Source: an uncultured Prevotella sp. (GTDB taxonomy: Bacteria; Bacteroidota; Bacteroidia; Bacteroidales; Bacteroidaceae). Taken from it: a DNA stretch of 64,000 nucleotides. Where the stretch lies: positions 1 through 64,000 of the forward strand of contig CAKZVT010000040.1 in NCBI GenBank assembly GCA_937922435.1, given 5' to 3'. Positions 29,948-38,793 of the stretch are shown one piece after another. Position numbers and translations under genes: made by a program. The notes under the pieces are model-generated. The model did not search any database and had not been told where the DNA came from. It saw only the letters and a program-made list of their open reading frames with translations. Numbering within the stretch: position 1 is the first letter of the stretch; every line of letters begins with the position of its first letter.

Positions 29948-31966
29948 ATGAACGACAAAAACTTAATGAACAAAGCAGCCGACAACATCCGTATACTGGC
30001 TGCGTCTATGGTTGAAAAAGCCAACTCGGGACACCCCGGCGGTGCCATGGGTGGTGCTGATTTCATCAATGTGCTTTTCTCTGAATTCTTAGTCTATGAC
30101 CCCGAAAACCCGTCATGGGCAGGCCGTGACCGCTTCTATCTCGACCCGGGACACATGTCGCCCATGCTCTACAGCGCACTTTGCCTGCAAGGCAAGTTCA
30201 CACTTGACGAGCTGGCAGAGTTCCGCCAGTGGGGCTCGCCTACTCCTGGTCACCCCGAGCGGGACATAGAAAGAGGTATAGAGAACACGTCAGGTCCTCT
30301 GGGACAAGGCCATACATTCGCAGCAGGAGCAGCCGTGGCAGAGAAATTTCTTGAAGCACGCCTTGGCAAGGAAGTAATGCAGCACAAAATCTACGCCTAC
30401 ATCTCCGACGGAGGCGTAGAGGAAGAGATTTCACAAGGCACGGGCCGCATAGCCGGCATACTCGGCCTTAACAACCTCATAATGTTCTATGACTCCAACG
30501 ACATACAGCTCTCAACAGAGTGCAACGCCGTAATGGACGAGGACACAGAGGCTAAATACAAGGCTTGGGGATGGAACGTAATCAAGATTAACGGCAACGA
30601 TGCCGACGAAATCCGCGCCGCTTTGACCGCTGCGCAGAAGGAAGAGCACCGCCCCACCCTCATCATCGGTAAGACCGTAATGGGCAAAGGCGCGCTCAAG
30701 GATGACGGCACAAGCTATGAGCACAGCATCAAGACACACGGTGCTCCACTTGGTGGCGACGCATACGTGAACACCATCAAGAACCTTGGTGGCGACCCTG
30801 AAAACCCGTTCCAGATATTCCCCGAAGTAAAAGAACTTTATGCAAAGCGTGCCGAGGAATTGAAGAAGATTGTGGCTGAACGCCGTGCAGAGGAAGAGAA
30901 ATGGGCAAAAGCCAATCCGGAAAAAGCCGCACAGATGAAAGAATGGTTTAGCGGCAACGCTCCCAAGGTAGACTGGAGCGTGCTTGTACAGAAAGAAGGC
31001 TCTGCCACACGCGCCGCTTCGGCAGCCTGCCTCGGTGTACTGGCAGAACAGGTGCCCAACATGATATGCGCATCAGCCGACCTTTCAAACAGCGATAAGA
31101 CTGACGGATTCCTGAAAAAGACAACATCTTTGACGAAGGACGACTTCACCGGAGCATTCTTCCAGGCAGGAGTCAGCGAGCTTACAATGGCCTGCATGTG
31201 TATCGGAATGTACCTGCACGGCGGTGTCATACCAGCTTGCGGCACGTTCTTCGTATTCTCCGACTACATGAAGCCTGCCGTACGTATGGCCGCGTTGATG
31301 GAAGTGCCAATCAAATTCATATGGACTCATGACGCGTTCCGTGTTGGCGAAGACGGTCCTACACACGAACCCGTAGAGCAGGAAGCACAAATCCGACTGA
31401 TGGAAAAGCTCAAGAACCATCATGGAAAGGACAGTGTCCGCGTGTTCCGTCCTGCCGATGCTGACGAGACTACAGTATGCTGGGCCATGGCTATGGAGAA
31501 CACCGAAACGCCTACCGCACTCGTATTCTCACGCCAGAACATTGCAAAACTGCCGGCTGGAAACGATTACGAGCAGGCACGCAAGGGCGCTTACATCGTG
31601 GCAGGGTCTGACGAACAGTTTGACGTGATACTGCTTGCCGACGGTTCAGAAGTTTCAACTCTTGTTGCCGGAGCAGAGCTTTTGCGTAAGGACGGAATAA
31701 AAATCCGCATCGTAAGTGTACCGAGCGAAGGTCTTTTCCGCAGCCAAAGCAGAGAATATCAGGAAAGCATCCTTCCTACAGGCGCAAAGATTTTCGGAAT
31801 GACCGCAGGTCTGCCCGTAACGCTTGAAGGACTTGTAGGCGCAAACGGAAAGGTATTCGGAATGCAGAGCTTCGGTTTCTCGGCACCTTATAAGGTATTG
31901 GACGAGAAGCTCGGATATACCGCCGAGAATGTATACAAGCAAGTTAAAGCATTTATGGAGGACTAA
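29948..31966 (+). CDS. tkt: transketolase
   Basis: Thiamine-diphosphate enzyme that moves two-carbon units between pentose phosphates and glycolytic intermediates, so it consumes the xylulose-5-phosphate made by AraD. 672 residues, normal length: MVEKANSGHPGGAMGGAD (substrate loop) near residues 20-36, GPLGQGHTFAAG, then SDGGVEEEISQGTGRIAG (TDP/metal region) and HSIKTHGAPLGGD. Also seen are FIWTHDAFRVGEDGPTHEP in the pyrimidine domain and a C-terminal domain. The stop is 3 nt before rpiB. Confidence 0.97.
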   Translation: MNDKNLMNKAADNIRILAASMVEKANSGHPGGAMGGADFINVLFSEFLVYDPENPSWAGRDRFYLDPGHMSPMLYSALCLQGKFTLDELAEFRQWGSPTPGHPERDIERGIENTSGPLGQGHTFAAGAAVAEKFLEARLGKEVMQHKIYAYISDGGVEEEISQGTGRIAGILGLNNLIMFYDSNDIQLSTECNAVMDEDTEAKYKAWGWNVIKINGNDADEIRAALTAAQKEEHRPTLIIGKTVMGKGALKDDGTSYEHSIKTHGAPLGGDAYVNTIKNLGGDPENPFQIFPEVKELYAKRAEELKKIVAERRAEEEKWAKANPEKAAQMKEWFSGNAPKVDWSVLVQKEGSATRAASAACLGVLAEQVPNMICASADLSNSDKTDGFLKKTTSLTKDDFTGAFFQAGVSELTMACMCIGMYLHGGVIPACGTFFVFSDYMKPAVRMAALMEVPIKFIWTHDAFRVGEDGPTHEPVEQEAQIRLMEKLKNHHGKDSVRVFRPADADETTVCWAMAMENTETPTALVFSRQNIAKLPAGNDYEQARKGAYIVAGSDEQFDVILLADGSEVSTLVAGAELLRKDGIKIRIVSVPSEGLFRSQSREYQESILPTGAKIFGMTAGLPVTLEGLVGANGKVFGMQSFGFSAPYKVLDEKLGYTAENVYKQVKAFMED

Positions 31967-31969
31967 GCC

Positions 31970-32410
31970 ATGGACATTAAAACCGTCGGAATAGCTTGCG
32001 ACCACGCAGGCTTTCCGCTAAAAAAGTTTGTAGTGCAGTATCTTGAAGAGCACGGGTATCCGTATAAAGACTACGGCACATACAGCGACATGAGTTGTGA
32101 CTATCCCGACTTTGGGCACGCCCTGGCTGAAGGAATTGAGAGTGGAGAAGTCTATCCGGGCATAGGCATCTGTGGCAGCGGTGAAGGCATGGCCATAACA
32201 CTTAACAAGCATCAGGGCGTAAGGGCTGGTCTCGCTTGGTGTCCAGAAATCAGTGAGTTAATCCGTCAGCACAATGATGCCAATGTCATAGTCCTGCCTG
32301 GACGCTTCATTGACAACAAGACTGCCGGGAAAATACTCGACACATTCTTCAAGACATCTTTTGAAGGCGGCCGCCATCAACGCCGTGTTGAGAAGATACC
32401 TGTAAAATAA
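31970..32410 (+). CDS. rpiB: ribose-5-phosphate isomerase B
   Basis: Interconverts ribose-5-phosphate and ribulose-5-phosphate. The 146-residue LacA/RpiB-fold protein has IACDHAGFPLK at the N-terminus, YPDFGHALAEGI and the catalytic-cysteine loop GIGICGSGEGMAITLNK near residues 64-80. NVIVLPGRF follows near residue 104. It is tightly coupled to tkt and ends at a perfect terminator. Confidence 0.96.
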   Translation: MDIKTVGIACDHAGFPLKKFVVQYLEEHGYPYKDYGTYSDMSCDYPDFGHALAEGIESGEVYPGIGICGSGEGMAITLNKHQGVRAGLAWCPEISELIRQHNDANVIVLPGRFIDNKTAGKILDTFFKTSFEGGRHQRRVEKIPVK

Positions 32411-32424
32411 AGACTATGAAGATA

Positions 32425-32456
32425 AAAAATGCCGCATCATTTGATGCGGCATTTTT
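32425..32456. terminator. bidirectional terminator between rpiB and pyk
   Basis: AAAAATGCCGCATCA and its perfect complement surround a 2-nt spacer (32425-32439 with 32442-32456) with A- and T-runs, between convergent genes. Confidence 0.92.
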
Positions 32457-32474
32457 ATTTAATTACTTGACGTT

Positions 32475-33920
32475 TTATCTATAGGTATTCGGCAAATGAA
32501 ATTCGTATGTACGGTTGAATACATCACACACCTTGTTTATTTCAAGGAATGTAGTACCACCGCCTTTACCGAAACTTCCGCTTAAGTAGGCTATTTTGTC
32601 ATCCATACAGATATAACCTTTTTGCCTCAACATACGTAAAGCCGCAAGAAACTGTTTTTGCGGGCCAATTTGCTCGTGCTGTGCCACAGGTATAACGCCG
32701 TAACTAAGAGCCAACCAGCGTTGCACTTTTTCCTTATAGCAGATTGCGAGAACAGGATTTGGTCCGCGAAAGGCAGCAAGGTTTCTTGCTGTACGCCCGG
32801 TCTTACTATCAGTAATGATTCCTTTCACTCCAAGCAATTCGGTCGCCTCGATTGCATTTCGCGCCAAAAACTCTGTCACATCACAACCTTCACTTATATG
32901 GAAGTCGAAATCATGGTCGTACATCTTGTCCTGCTCCGCTTGTTCGGCGATTGCGGCCATTGTCCTAACAGCTTCAACCGGATATTTTCCACTTGCAGTT
33001 TCTCCGCTCAACATAAGTGCATCAGTACGGTAATATATTGCATTTGCGATATCTGTTACTTCCGCCCTTGTCGGCCTTGGATTGTTTATCATCGTATGCA
33101 ACATTTGGGTAGCCACGATAACGGGCTTTTTCGCAAGGCGGCATTTTTGTATAATCATGCGCTGTATGCCTGGGATTTTCTCTATCGGAACCTCTATGCC
33201 AAGGTCTCCTCGCGCTATCATGATGCCGTATGATGCTTCGATTATTTCGTCGATGTTGTCAACGCCCTCCTGATTCTCTATCTTTGAGATTATCTTTATA
33301 TCGCTTCCATGCTCGTCCAATATCTTTTGAACTGCTAAGACATCATTTTTACTACGCACGAAAGAATGGGCAATGAAGTCGATATCCTCCTCAATGGCGA
33401 GCAAAATATTACTTTTGTCTTTCTCTGTCAATGCTGGCAAATCGATATGCACACCAGGAACATTGACACTTTTATGAGAGCCTAAAGTTCCATCGTTTTG
33501 TACCTGCGCCACAACAGCCGGGCCATTGATGCCTATGACCTTCATGTCTATTGCTCCATCGTCAAACAATATATCATCGCCGACATGTACATCATTGGCA
33601 AAGTTTTCGTAAGACAGGTTAAGTATGTCATGCTCTGTTTTCATTTCAGGGCGTCCAAAAATCTTTACAACGTCCCCTGTTTTATACTCTATTGGAGCAT
33701 CATTACCTGTAGTGCGCACTTCAGGTCCTTTGGTGTCTATCAATATTCCAATATGTTTGCTTACTGCGCGTGTATTCCTTATAATCGTCCTGATACCGTC
33801 AGGAGTGGCATGTGCAGTATTCATCCTCACTACATTCACTCCTGCGTCAAACAATTCGCGTATGAAGTCAACATCGCATCTTCTGTCACTTATCGAGGCT
33901 ACAATCTTTGTCTGTTTCAT
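32475..33920 (-). CDS. pyk: pyruvate kinase
   Basis: Makes pyruvate and ATP from phosphoenolpyruvate at the end of glycolysis. 481 residues: TKIVASISDRRCDVDFIREL at the start, MNTAHATPDG, IDTKGPEVR near residue 62, SKIENQEGVDNIDEI (catalytic lysine region), MIARGDLGIEVP and SGETASGKYPVEAV. A C-terminal domain is present. It is monocistronic with a consensus promoter and an rpiB-shared terminator. Confidence 0.97.
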   Translation of the reverse strand: MKQTKIVASISDRRCDVDFIRELFDAGVNVVRMNTAHATPDGIRTIIRNTRAVSKHIGILIDTKGPEVRTTGNDAPIEYKTGDVVKIFGRPEMKTEHDILNLSYENFANDVHVGDDILFDDGAIDMKVIGINGPAVVAQVQNDGTLGSHKSVNVPGVHIDLPALTEKDKSNILLAIEEDIDFIAHSFVRSKNDVLAVQKILDEHGSDIKIISKIENQEGVDNIDEIIEASYGIMIARGDLGIEVPIEKIPGIQRMIIQKCRLAKKPVIVATQMLHTMINNPRPTRAEVTDIANAIYYRTDALMLSGETASGKYPVEAVRTMAAIAEQAEQDKMYDHDFDFHISEGCDVTEFLARNAIEATELLGVKGIITDSKTGRTARNLAAFRGPNPVLAICYKEKVQRWLALSYGVIPVAQHEQIGPQKQFLAALRMLRQKGYICMDDKIAYLSGSFGKGGGTTFLEINKVCDVFNRTYEFHLPNTYR

Positions 33921-33956
33921 CTTATGGGTTTATTCGATTTGCTTCTAATTTTGTTG

Positions 33957-33988
33957 CAAAATTACTAAACATATTCTATAAATGCAAA
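33957..33988 (-). promoter_or_regulatory. promoter of pyk
   Basis: On the minus strand TTTG (33985-33988), 20 nt, TAATTTTG (33957-33964). It lies 37 nt before the pyk start and within the 88-nt gap after dinB. Confidence 0.75.
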
Positions 33989-34008
33989 CCATCATAATTA
34001 AAATAGCG

Positions 34009-35085
34009 CTAATCTTTAAAGTCAAGCTCTCCTTCTACCCATTCTTTACGTCTGCCCGTATCTGACGGATTGGATACAGACAGGCCAATAAGCCTTATAG
34101 GTTTTGAGGCATAGCCGACTTGTGTCATGAGCCGTTTTGACATGGACAATATTTCATTCTTGTCCTTCAACGGTCTTTCACATGTAAGGCTTCGCGTTAC
34201 CTGTGTAAAGTCATGAAACTTTACTTTCAAAGTCAGAGTGCTCCCACAAAATCGGCTTTTATCCAACCTGCGTACAAGCTCATTTACAATATGATAAAGC
34301 TCGATAATCACGGCTGATTTCTTGCTTATGTCTTCAAGAAATGTCTGTTCGCAACCAACTGACTTCCGCTGCCTTACTGGCTCTACGGTACGGTTGTCAA
34401 TTCCACGGGCGAAATTATAATATATTTCACCAACCTTTCCAAACACGTCTGTCAAATGTCCCAGTGAGCATTGCCGTAATTGCCAACCGTTAAATACTCC
34501 TATCCGATGCATCGTTTGCGCCGTTTTGGGGCCTACTCCCCAAAACTTCTCAATAGGCAAAGCAGCTATAAAGTCTGCAGCTTGCTCTTTAGGAATCGCA
34601 AACATACCATCAGGTTTGTTGTAATCAGATGCTATCTTTGCAAGAAACTTATTATATGAAATACCTGCCGATGCCGTCAACTTCAACTCCTCACGTATGC
34701 TTTTGCGTATTTCACCAGCTATTTCTTCGGCAGAAAGACCGCTTTCACTATCTGTCACATCGAGAAACGCCTCGTCTATAGAAAGAGGTTCTATAAGGTC
34801 TGTATACCTGCTGAATATTCCATGAACCTGTAACGAGACCTCCTTATAACGACTATGGTCTGACGATACTACGATAAGCTGCGGACAAAGCCGCTTAGCC
34901 TTAGCCATGGACATGGCTGAATGCACCCCAAATTTTCTTGCTTCGTAACTGGCCGTTGACACTACACCGCGAGGACCGTCAAAACCGACTGCTATTGGTT
35001 TGCCTCGGAGTTCCGGTTTGTCTCTTTGCTCAATGGAAGCAAAGAAAGCATCCATGTCGATATGTATTATCTTACGTTCAGACAT
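34009..35085 (-). CDS. dinB: DNA polymerase IV (Y family)
   Basis: Error-prone lesion-bypass polymerase. The 358-residue protein opens with IDMDAFFASIEQRD (catalytic aspartates near residues 9-11) and has LSIDEAFLDVTDS near residue 102 with the second acidic pair. GVGPKTAQTMHRIGV is the HhH motif, and the little-finger domain follows. The C-terminus lacks an obvious beta-clamp tail beyond residue 345. No LexA-type site was recognised upstream. Confidence 0.95.
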   Translation of the reverse strand: MSERKIIHIDMDAFFASIEQRDKPELRGKPIAVGFDGPRGVVSTASYEARKFGVHSAMSMAKAKRLCPQLIVVSSDHSRYKEVSLQVHGIFSRYTDLIEPLSIDEAFLDVTDSESGLSAEEIAGEIRKSIREELKLTASAGISYNKFLAKIASDYNKPDGMFAIPKEQAADFIAALPIEKFWGVGPKTAQTMHRIGVFNGWQLRQCSLGHLTDVFGKVGEIYYNFARGIDNRTVEPVRQRKSVGCEQTFLEDISKKSAVIIELYHIVNELVRRLDKSRFCGSTLTLKVKFHDFTQVTRSLTCERPLKDKNEILSMSKRLMTQVGYASKPIRLIGLSVSNPSDTGRRKEWVEGELDFKD

Positions 35086-35312
35086 CTACGATAAATAATT
35101 ATATCCAGCTTAATGATTACGCGTTGAACTTTGCAGCGGCAGGACGAACAACCAGCACATCATGCATGCTACATACATTTAGAGCAAAAGCCTATGACTC
35201 TAACCGACTGAAATACAAATATAAAGCATGCAAATGTACTAATTTTACGACAGAGAAAAGTATAATACGGCAATTTAATAATATTGCAATATTATGAAAC
35301 ACCGCAAAATGC
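35086..35312. other. intergenic stretch upstream of dinB without a recognisable gene
   Basis: AT-rich sequence. On the minus strand, TACATTTG and TATATTTG occur close together (about 35215-35250) and could be -7 boxes for dinB, but -33 partners are missing. No structured RNA was recognised. Confidence 0.4.
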
Positions 35313-35334
35313 AATCCTAAAGACGGCAAACAAC

Positions 35335-35378
35335 AAGGCAAAAGTCCGTGTTTTACATTGTAAAACACGGACTTTTAT
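35335..35378. repeat. 22-bp repeat array, 2 units, hairpin terminator
   Basis: Units at 35335 and 35357 form a perfect 17-bp stem (35340-35356 with 35360-35376) around a 3-nt loop with flanking A/T runs. Cores are shifted by one base from the RCCRY rule (TCCGT / ACGGA). A weaker unit may precede at 35313. It lies downstream of the minus-strand gene ending at 35445. Confidence 0.75.
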
Positions 35379-35444
35379 TCATTCATAATAATTCAGCAGA
35401 AAGGAAGCTGCTTGTCTAACGACCACAACAAACATGCTTGGGCG

Positions 35445-35897
35445 TTATTTGTTTTTCCTGTTTCTGTTGGCAGTACGCTTGAACATCTGCCGGTGAAACC
35501 TATCCTCAGCATTCAGTATGTCATACACTTTTTTAGCCGGAAGCATCAACATAAATTTATCATGGTATGATTTCTGTATTTCTTTTATTTCAATCTCAAA
35601 CTCGTCACACTTTTTAATGCATTTCTCACATTCGGCATCTGTCACGGGCTTCACACGTTTCATGCGTCTCATTTCTTTATGCACCATGCGCTGCTTATTG
35701 CGCATCTCACGATATACAGGGAAAAATTCAGATGCCTCTTTAGGAGTCAGGCATGCTTTTTTTACAATGTATTGTTCCAATTCAGCCTGGAAACGTTCCG
35801 GGGCAAACTTTTTACGTGCCCCCTGGGCCGTTGCTCCGATGGATATGAACGCCACTAACATTATAAAAAGCAGGCGTTTTGTTCCAATCTCATTCAT
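35445..35897 (-). CDS. small periplasmic helical protein, Spy/CpxP-like
   Basis: 150 residues with a signal peptide (MNEIGTKRLLFIMLVAFISIGATAQ) and a very basic, mostly helical mature part. LTPKEASEFFPVYREMRNKQR and later LPAKKVYDILNAEDRF resemble the paired LTxxQ-like segments of Spy/CpxP-type periplasmic proteins. It starts inside the end of the anti-sigma gene (8-nt overlap, ATGAATGA), so translation is coupled. A role in envelope stress sensing or protection is inferred from the operon. The frame is open further upstream but that part overlaps the anti-sigma gene. Confidence 0.7.
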   Translation of the reverse strand: MNEIGTKRLLFIMLVAFISIGATAQGARKKFAPERFQAELEQYIVKKACLTPKEASEFFPVYREMRNKQRMVHKEMRRMKRVKPVTDAECEKCIKKCDEFEIEIKEIQKSYHDKFMLMLPAKKVYDILNAEDRFHRQMFKRTANRNRKNK

Positions 35898-36282
35898 CCG
35901 CGATAAAAGAATAGTAATCTTCATTGTCAAACATAACATAATCAGACATTTCTTCCAAAATGTCATCAGTACTCGACGATGGTGTAATGTAGGAAAATGC
36001 AGCGTCGGCCATATGGCTTCCACTTATTTCAGACTTTGAAATGTAAAAAATGCCAGCTATAACCACCGCAGAAACACAAGCAGCCCAAGCTATAGGACGT
36101 AAAAAACGGCGCATACTACGTTTCTGTGGCATCGGTACACACCCGATATTATTTATCACATCGGCTTCAAGACGTTCAAAATATCCTTCAGGTATCTTGA
36201 ACGGCCGGCATTTGCCAAATTTTCTCTCAAGCAATAATTCATCTCTCATTATCATCTTCGTTTGTACATGTGACGTTTCCAT
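35890..36282 (-). CDS. single-pass membrane protein, probable anti-sigma factor
   Basis: 130 residues: a cytoplasmic N-terminal part (1-60) with FKIPEGYFERLEADV, one membrane helix (about 61-82, FLRPIAWAACVSAVVIAGIFYI) and a short acidic periplasmic tail (DDILEEMSDYVMFDNED). Position directly after an ECF sigma gene is the main evidence for anti-sigma function. No zinc (ZAS) motif is present. ATG at 36282 was chosen; an in-frame TTG at 36304-36306 is also possible. Confidence 0.65.
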   Translation of the reverse strand: METSHVQTKMIMRDELLLERKFGKCRPFKIPEGYFERLEADVINNIGCVPMPQKRSMRRFLRPIAWAACVSAVVIAGIFYISKSEISGSHMADAAFSYITPSSSTDDILEEMSDYVMFDNEDYYSFIADE

Positions 36283-36312
36283 ATACAAAAAGTTTAATCC
36301 GTACAAGGAAAA

Positions 36313-36858
36313 TCATTCGTGCAAATGCAAATAATCACATATTTTCCTCATGGCAATATGATAAGACGCTTTCAGCGCACCTTCAGTCGTATTAAGTATT
36401 GCGCTAATTTCGCTGTATTTCATATTATTAAAATAACGAAGATTGAACACCGTACGTTGCACTTCTGGAAGCATGGCCACCGCCTGCAGAAGCAAAGCCT
36501 GGGCTTCATCCCCGTCAAAATATTCATCCGCCATCAACTTGCCGGCGACAGACATTCCGTCTGACGAATCAATTTTCTGCAAACTTTTGCACCTACGTAA
36601 ATTGTCAAGCGCCTCGTTTATGGCTATACTATAAAGCCATGTTGACAATTTAGATTTTCCATGAAATGAATCTATATTATTCCAAGCCTTTAGAAATGTG
36701 TTTTGCAGTACATCGTCGGCATCCTCATGAGTCAAAACAATATACCGTATCTTCCAATACAAAGATTCGCCATAAGACTTTACTATCTGTTCGAAAGCCT
36801 TATGCTTGGTTGTATCGGACGCAAGCATTTTTATAATAAACTCTTCATTTATAGCCAT
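36313..36858 (-). CDS. ECF-type RNA polymerase sigma factor
   Basis: 181 residues with sigma-70 region 2 (about 25-90: YWKIRYIVLTHEDADDVLQNTFLKAWNNI, then TWLYSIAINEALDNLRR) and region 4 (about 120-175: LPEVQRTVFNLRYFNNMKYSEISAILNTTEGALKASYH). There are no regions 1 or 3, so it is an ECF sigma. Its start is 2 nt after the L,D-transpeptidase stop, and the anti-sigma gene follows. Likely controls envelope genes including its own operon (inference). Confidence 0.92.
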   Translation of the reverse strand: MAINEEFIIKMLASDTTKHKAFEQIVKSYGESLYWKIRYIVLTHEDADDVLQNTFLKAWNNIDSFHGKSKLSTWLYSIAINEALDNLRRCKSLQKIDSSDGMSVAGKLMADEYFDGDEAQALLLQAVAMLPEVQRTVFNLRYFNNMKYSEISAILNTTEGALKASYHIAMRKICDYLHLHE

Positions 36859-36860
36859 GC

Positions 36861-38393
36861 TTATTCCATATACGGTTTCAACTGTTCTGCCAAAGCCTCG
36901 TCGTATCCGTAAACGTCTTGATAATCAACAAGTTGACTATCGTTGCCATAATAAATCGTATAATACGAGATGAACAGGGGCACGGATGGCTTGACATATA
37001 ATGAATTTATCAATTTCTTCTTGTCTATATTTCTCTTTTTCAATGAATCATTATCGTTTACGAGCTTCACGGTCATTGAATATTTTAATTTTTCATCTGT
37101 CTTTTCGTCAATGTCACCCAATAGGAACTTGGCAAATTCGTATGGCTTCTCAACCCTTACGCATCCATGGCTGACAGCCCTTCGCTCACGCTGAAATATC
37201 CACGGGGAAGAAGTATCGTGAAGGAATACAGAAAAACTGTTGTCAAAACGGAAAATGATACGTCCTAAGGAATTTTTTGGACCACCCGCTTGGACTACAT
37301 ACTGTTCGCCATTCATAACCTTCTCATATGCAATTTGCTCAGGAGGCAATTTACCTTTTTTCTTATCGAAAACAAACATACCCATCCTGTGCATATACGC
37401 AAAGTCACCGATAAAACCTTTGGATATGCTTTTGGGCACTATCCATTGAGGATTAATATCCATACGTGTAATCTGTGAAAACAGCAAAGGTGTCTTGTTT
37501 TTCAAAGTTCCACAACCTACACGCATCTGCAAAACATTGTCTCCATTTATGGCACGCAAAGAAAATGAGGGTATATTAACTTCCGCATATCTACTAAAAG
37601 CGGCTTTGCCTGACAAATTCTTCAACCTCCATCTGCAACGCTCTATATTGCATAAGACCTTGAAACGATTTTCATTGGAAAGCCTTTTATCGTTCAATCG
37701 TTCAAGTAATTTGTAATAAAGTTTATTGCGTGGATGCAATGTCGCAACAAACTCACAGACACTATCATTGAAAGCCTTTGTAACAGCTAATGCATAAAAT
37801 GCAGAATCAGGACGTTCTACATGTAATTCAGAAAGTCGTCTGAATTTTGTAGTTATAGAATCGACTCCATATTTTTCCAGATTATTGTAAAAATAATCCG
37901 GATTTATAATTCCGAACCGTATATATGACGAATAGCAGAAATATGCCCTGGTTAAATTGTATTCCAACCTTGCAGCGACTACATTAATCTTATTCTCCGT
38001 ACCATCTACATCCAGATTATGCATCAGTTCCAGGTCTTTCCCTATTTGGGAAACCCTAATCATCCGTTCACTAAGGCCATATTTGGATGCCATGCTTATC
38101 ACCGAAAAAAGAGAATCGGCACGACGATATATTCCATTTCGGTCAATCCAGATAAAACTGTTACCGTCTAAATAATATTTCCTAACCTGTCTTTTTATGT
38201 CTGCGCGCACATTGTCTTCATCTATTAAATGGACAATGTTTTTACGTATTTCATGTATATCAAACCGAAAACGCTCATCCCCAAACTTGGAAAAAGCGTC
38301 CAATGTGAAATCTTGGTTCGGCCTGCCTACTTTTTCATGACATGAGGAAAATATTAAAAAAGTAAGCAATAAAATGAAAACATATCTTAACAA
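36861..38393 (-). CDS. L,D-transpeptidase lipoprotein (YcbB-like)
   Basis: 510 residues with a lipoprotein signal (FSSC, cysteine 18). A long N-terminal scaffold region with the ADSLFSVISMASKYGL peptidoglycan-binding-like segment precedes the YkuD catalytic domain, with AVSHGCVRVEKPYEFA near residue 405-420. The cysteine of HGCVR is the catalytic residue. Such enzymes make 3-3 peptide cross-links in peptidoglycan, independent of penicillin-binding proteins. It is immediately upstream of the ECF sigma gene. Confidence 0.88.
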   Translation of the reverse strand: MLRYVFILLLTFLIFSSCHEKVGRPNQDFTLDAFSKFGDERFRFDIHEIRKNIVHLIDEDNVRADIKRQVRKYYLDGNSFIWIDRNGIYRRADSLFSVISMASKYGLSERMIRVSQIGKDLELMHNLDVDGTENKINVVAARLEYNLTRAYFCYSSYIRFGIINPDYFYNNLEKYGVDSITTKFRRLSELHVERPDSAFYALAVTKAFNDSVCEFVATLHPRNKLYYKLLERLNDKRLSNENRFKVLCNIERCRWRLKNLSGKAAFSRYAEVNIPSFSLRAINGDNVLQMRVGCGTLKNKTPLLFSQITRMDINPQWIVPKSISKGFIGDFAYMHRMGMFVFDKKKGKLPPEQIAYEKVMNGEQYVVQAGGPKNSLGRIIFRFDNSFSVFLHDTSSPWIFQRERRAVSHGCVRVEKPYEFAKFLLGDIDEKTDEKLKYSMTVKLVNDNDSLKKRNIDKKKLINSLYVKPSVPLFISYYTIYYGNDSQLVDYQDVYGYDEALAEQLKPYME

Positions 38394-38408
38394 AACACAG
38401 AAAGATAC

Positions 38409-38717
38409 TTACTTAATAGATATTTTTCTTGTAGTTCTACCCACTTTTACGATATAACAACCTTTTGAAAGATTCAAGTCATAATACCAATCCTGGCTGT
38501 CAACTTTCACGCTCAATACACGGACACCCGCTACATTGTATATATGCATCATTTCTCCACTACCGCCAGTAACGTGTATCTTTGAAGCCTTGACTGATAT
38601 ATTAATATCCTGAATACTCACATCTATTATCTCTACTCCTGCGACAGCATTAACTGAAACTGGAGCAACAGACAATAAAGCCACAACAAATGGTATTACG
38701 AGTAATTTCTTTACCAT
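38409..38717 (-). CDS. small secreted protein made of one sorting-domain-like beta module
   Basis: 102 residues: signal peptide (MVKKLLVIPFVVALLSVAPVSVNA), then about 75 residues resembling a type IX secretion C-terminal domain (MHIYNVAGVRVLSVKV ... LSKGCYIVKVGRTTRKISIK), with no cargo domain before it. It has its own promoter and is followed by the L,D-transpeptidase gene 15 nt later, so it may lead that operon. Start 38717 was chosen over a start three codons upstream because of the signal peptide and promoter spacing. Function unknown. Confidence 0.7.
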   Translation of the reverse strand: MVKKLLVIPFVVALLSVAPVSVNAVAGVEIIDVSIQDINISVKASKIHVTGGSGEMMHIYNVAGVRVLSVKVDSQDWYYDLNLSKGCYIVKVGRTTRKISIK

Positions 38718-38738
38718 GACAAACACTTTTTACTTAGG

Positions 38739-38769
38739 CAAAGATACACTAATTTTATTATGAATCAAA
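38739..38769 (-). promoter_or_regulatory. promoter of the small secreted protein / L,D-transpeptidase / sigma operon
   Basis: Minus strand TTTG (38766-38769), 19 nt, TATCTTTG (38739-38746): exact consensus, 21 nt before the start codon. Because this is a housekeeping-type promoter, the operon is at least partly constitutive. Confidence 0.8.
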
Positions 38770-38793
38770 ATTTCGTAAAGTTTTTTTGCACTT

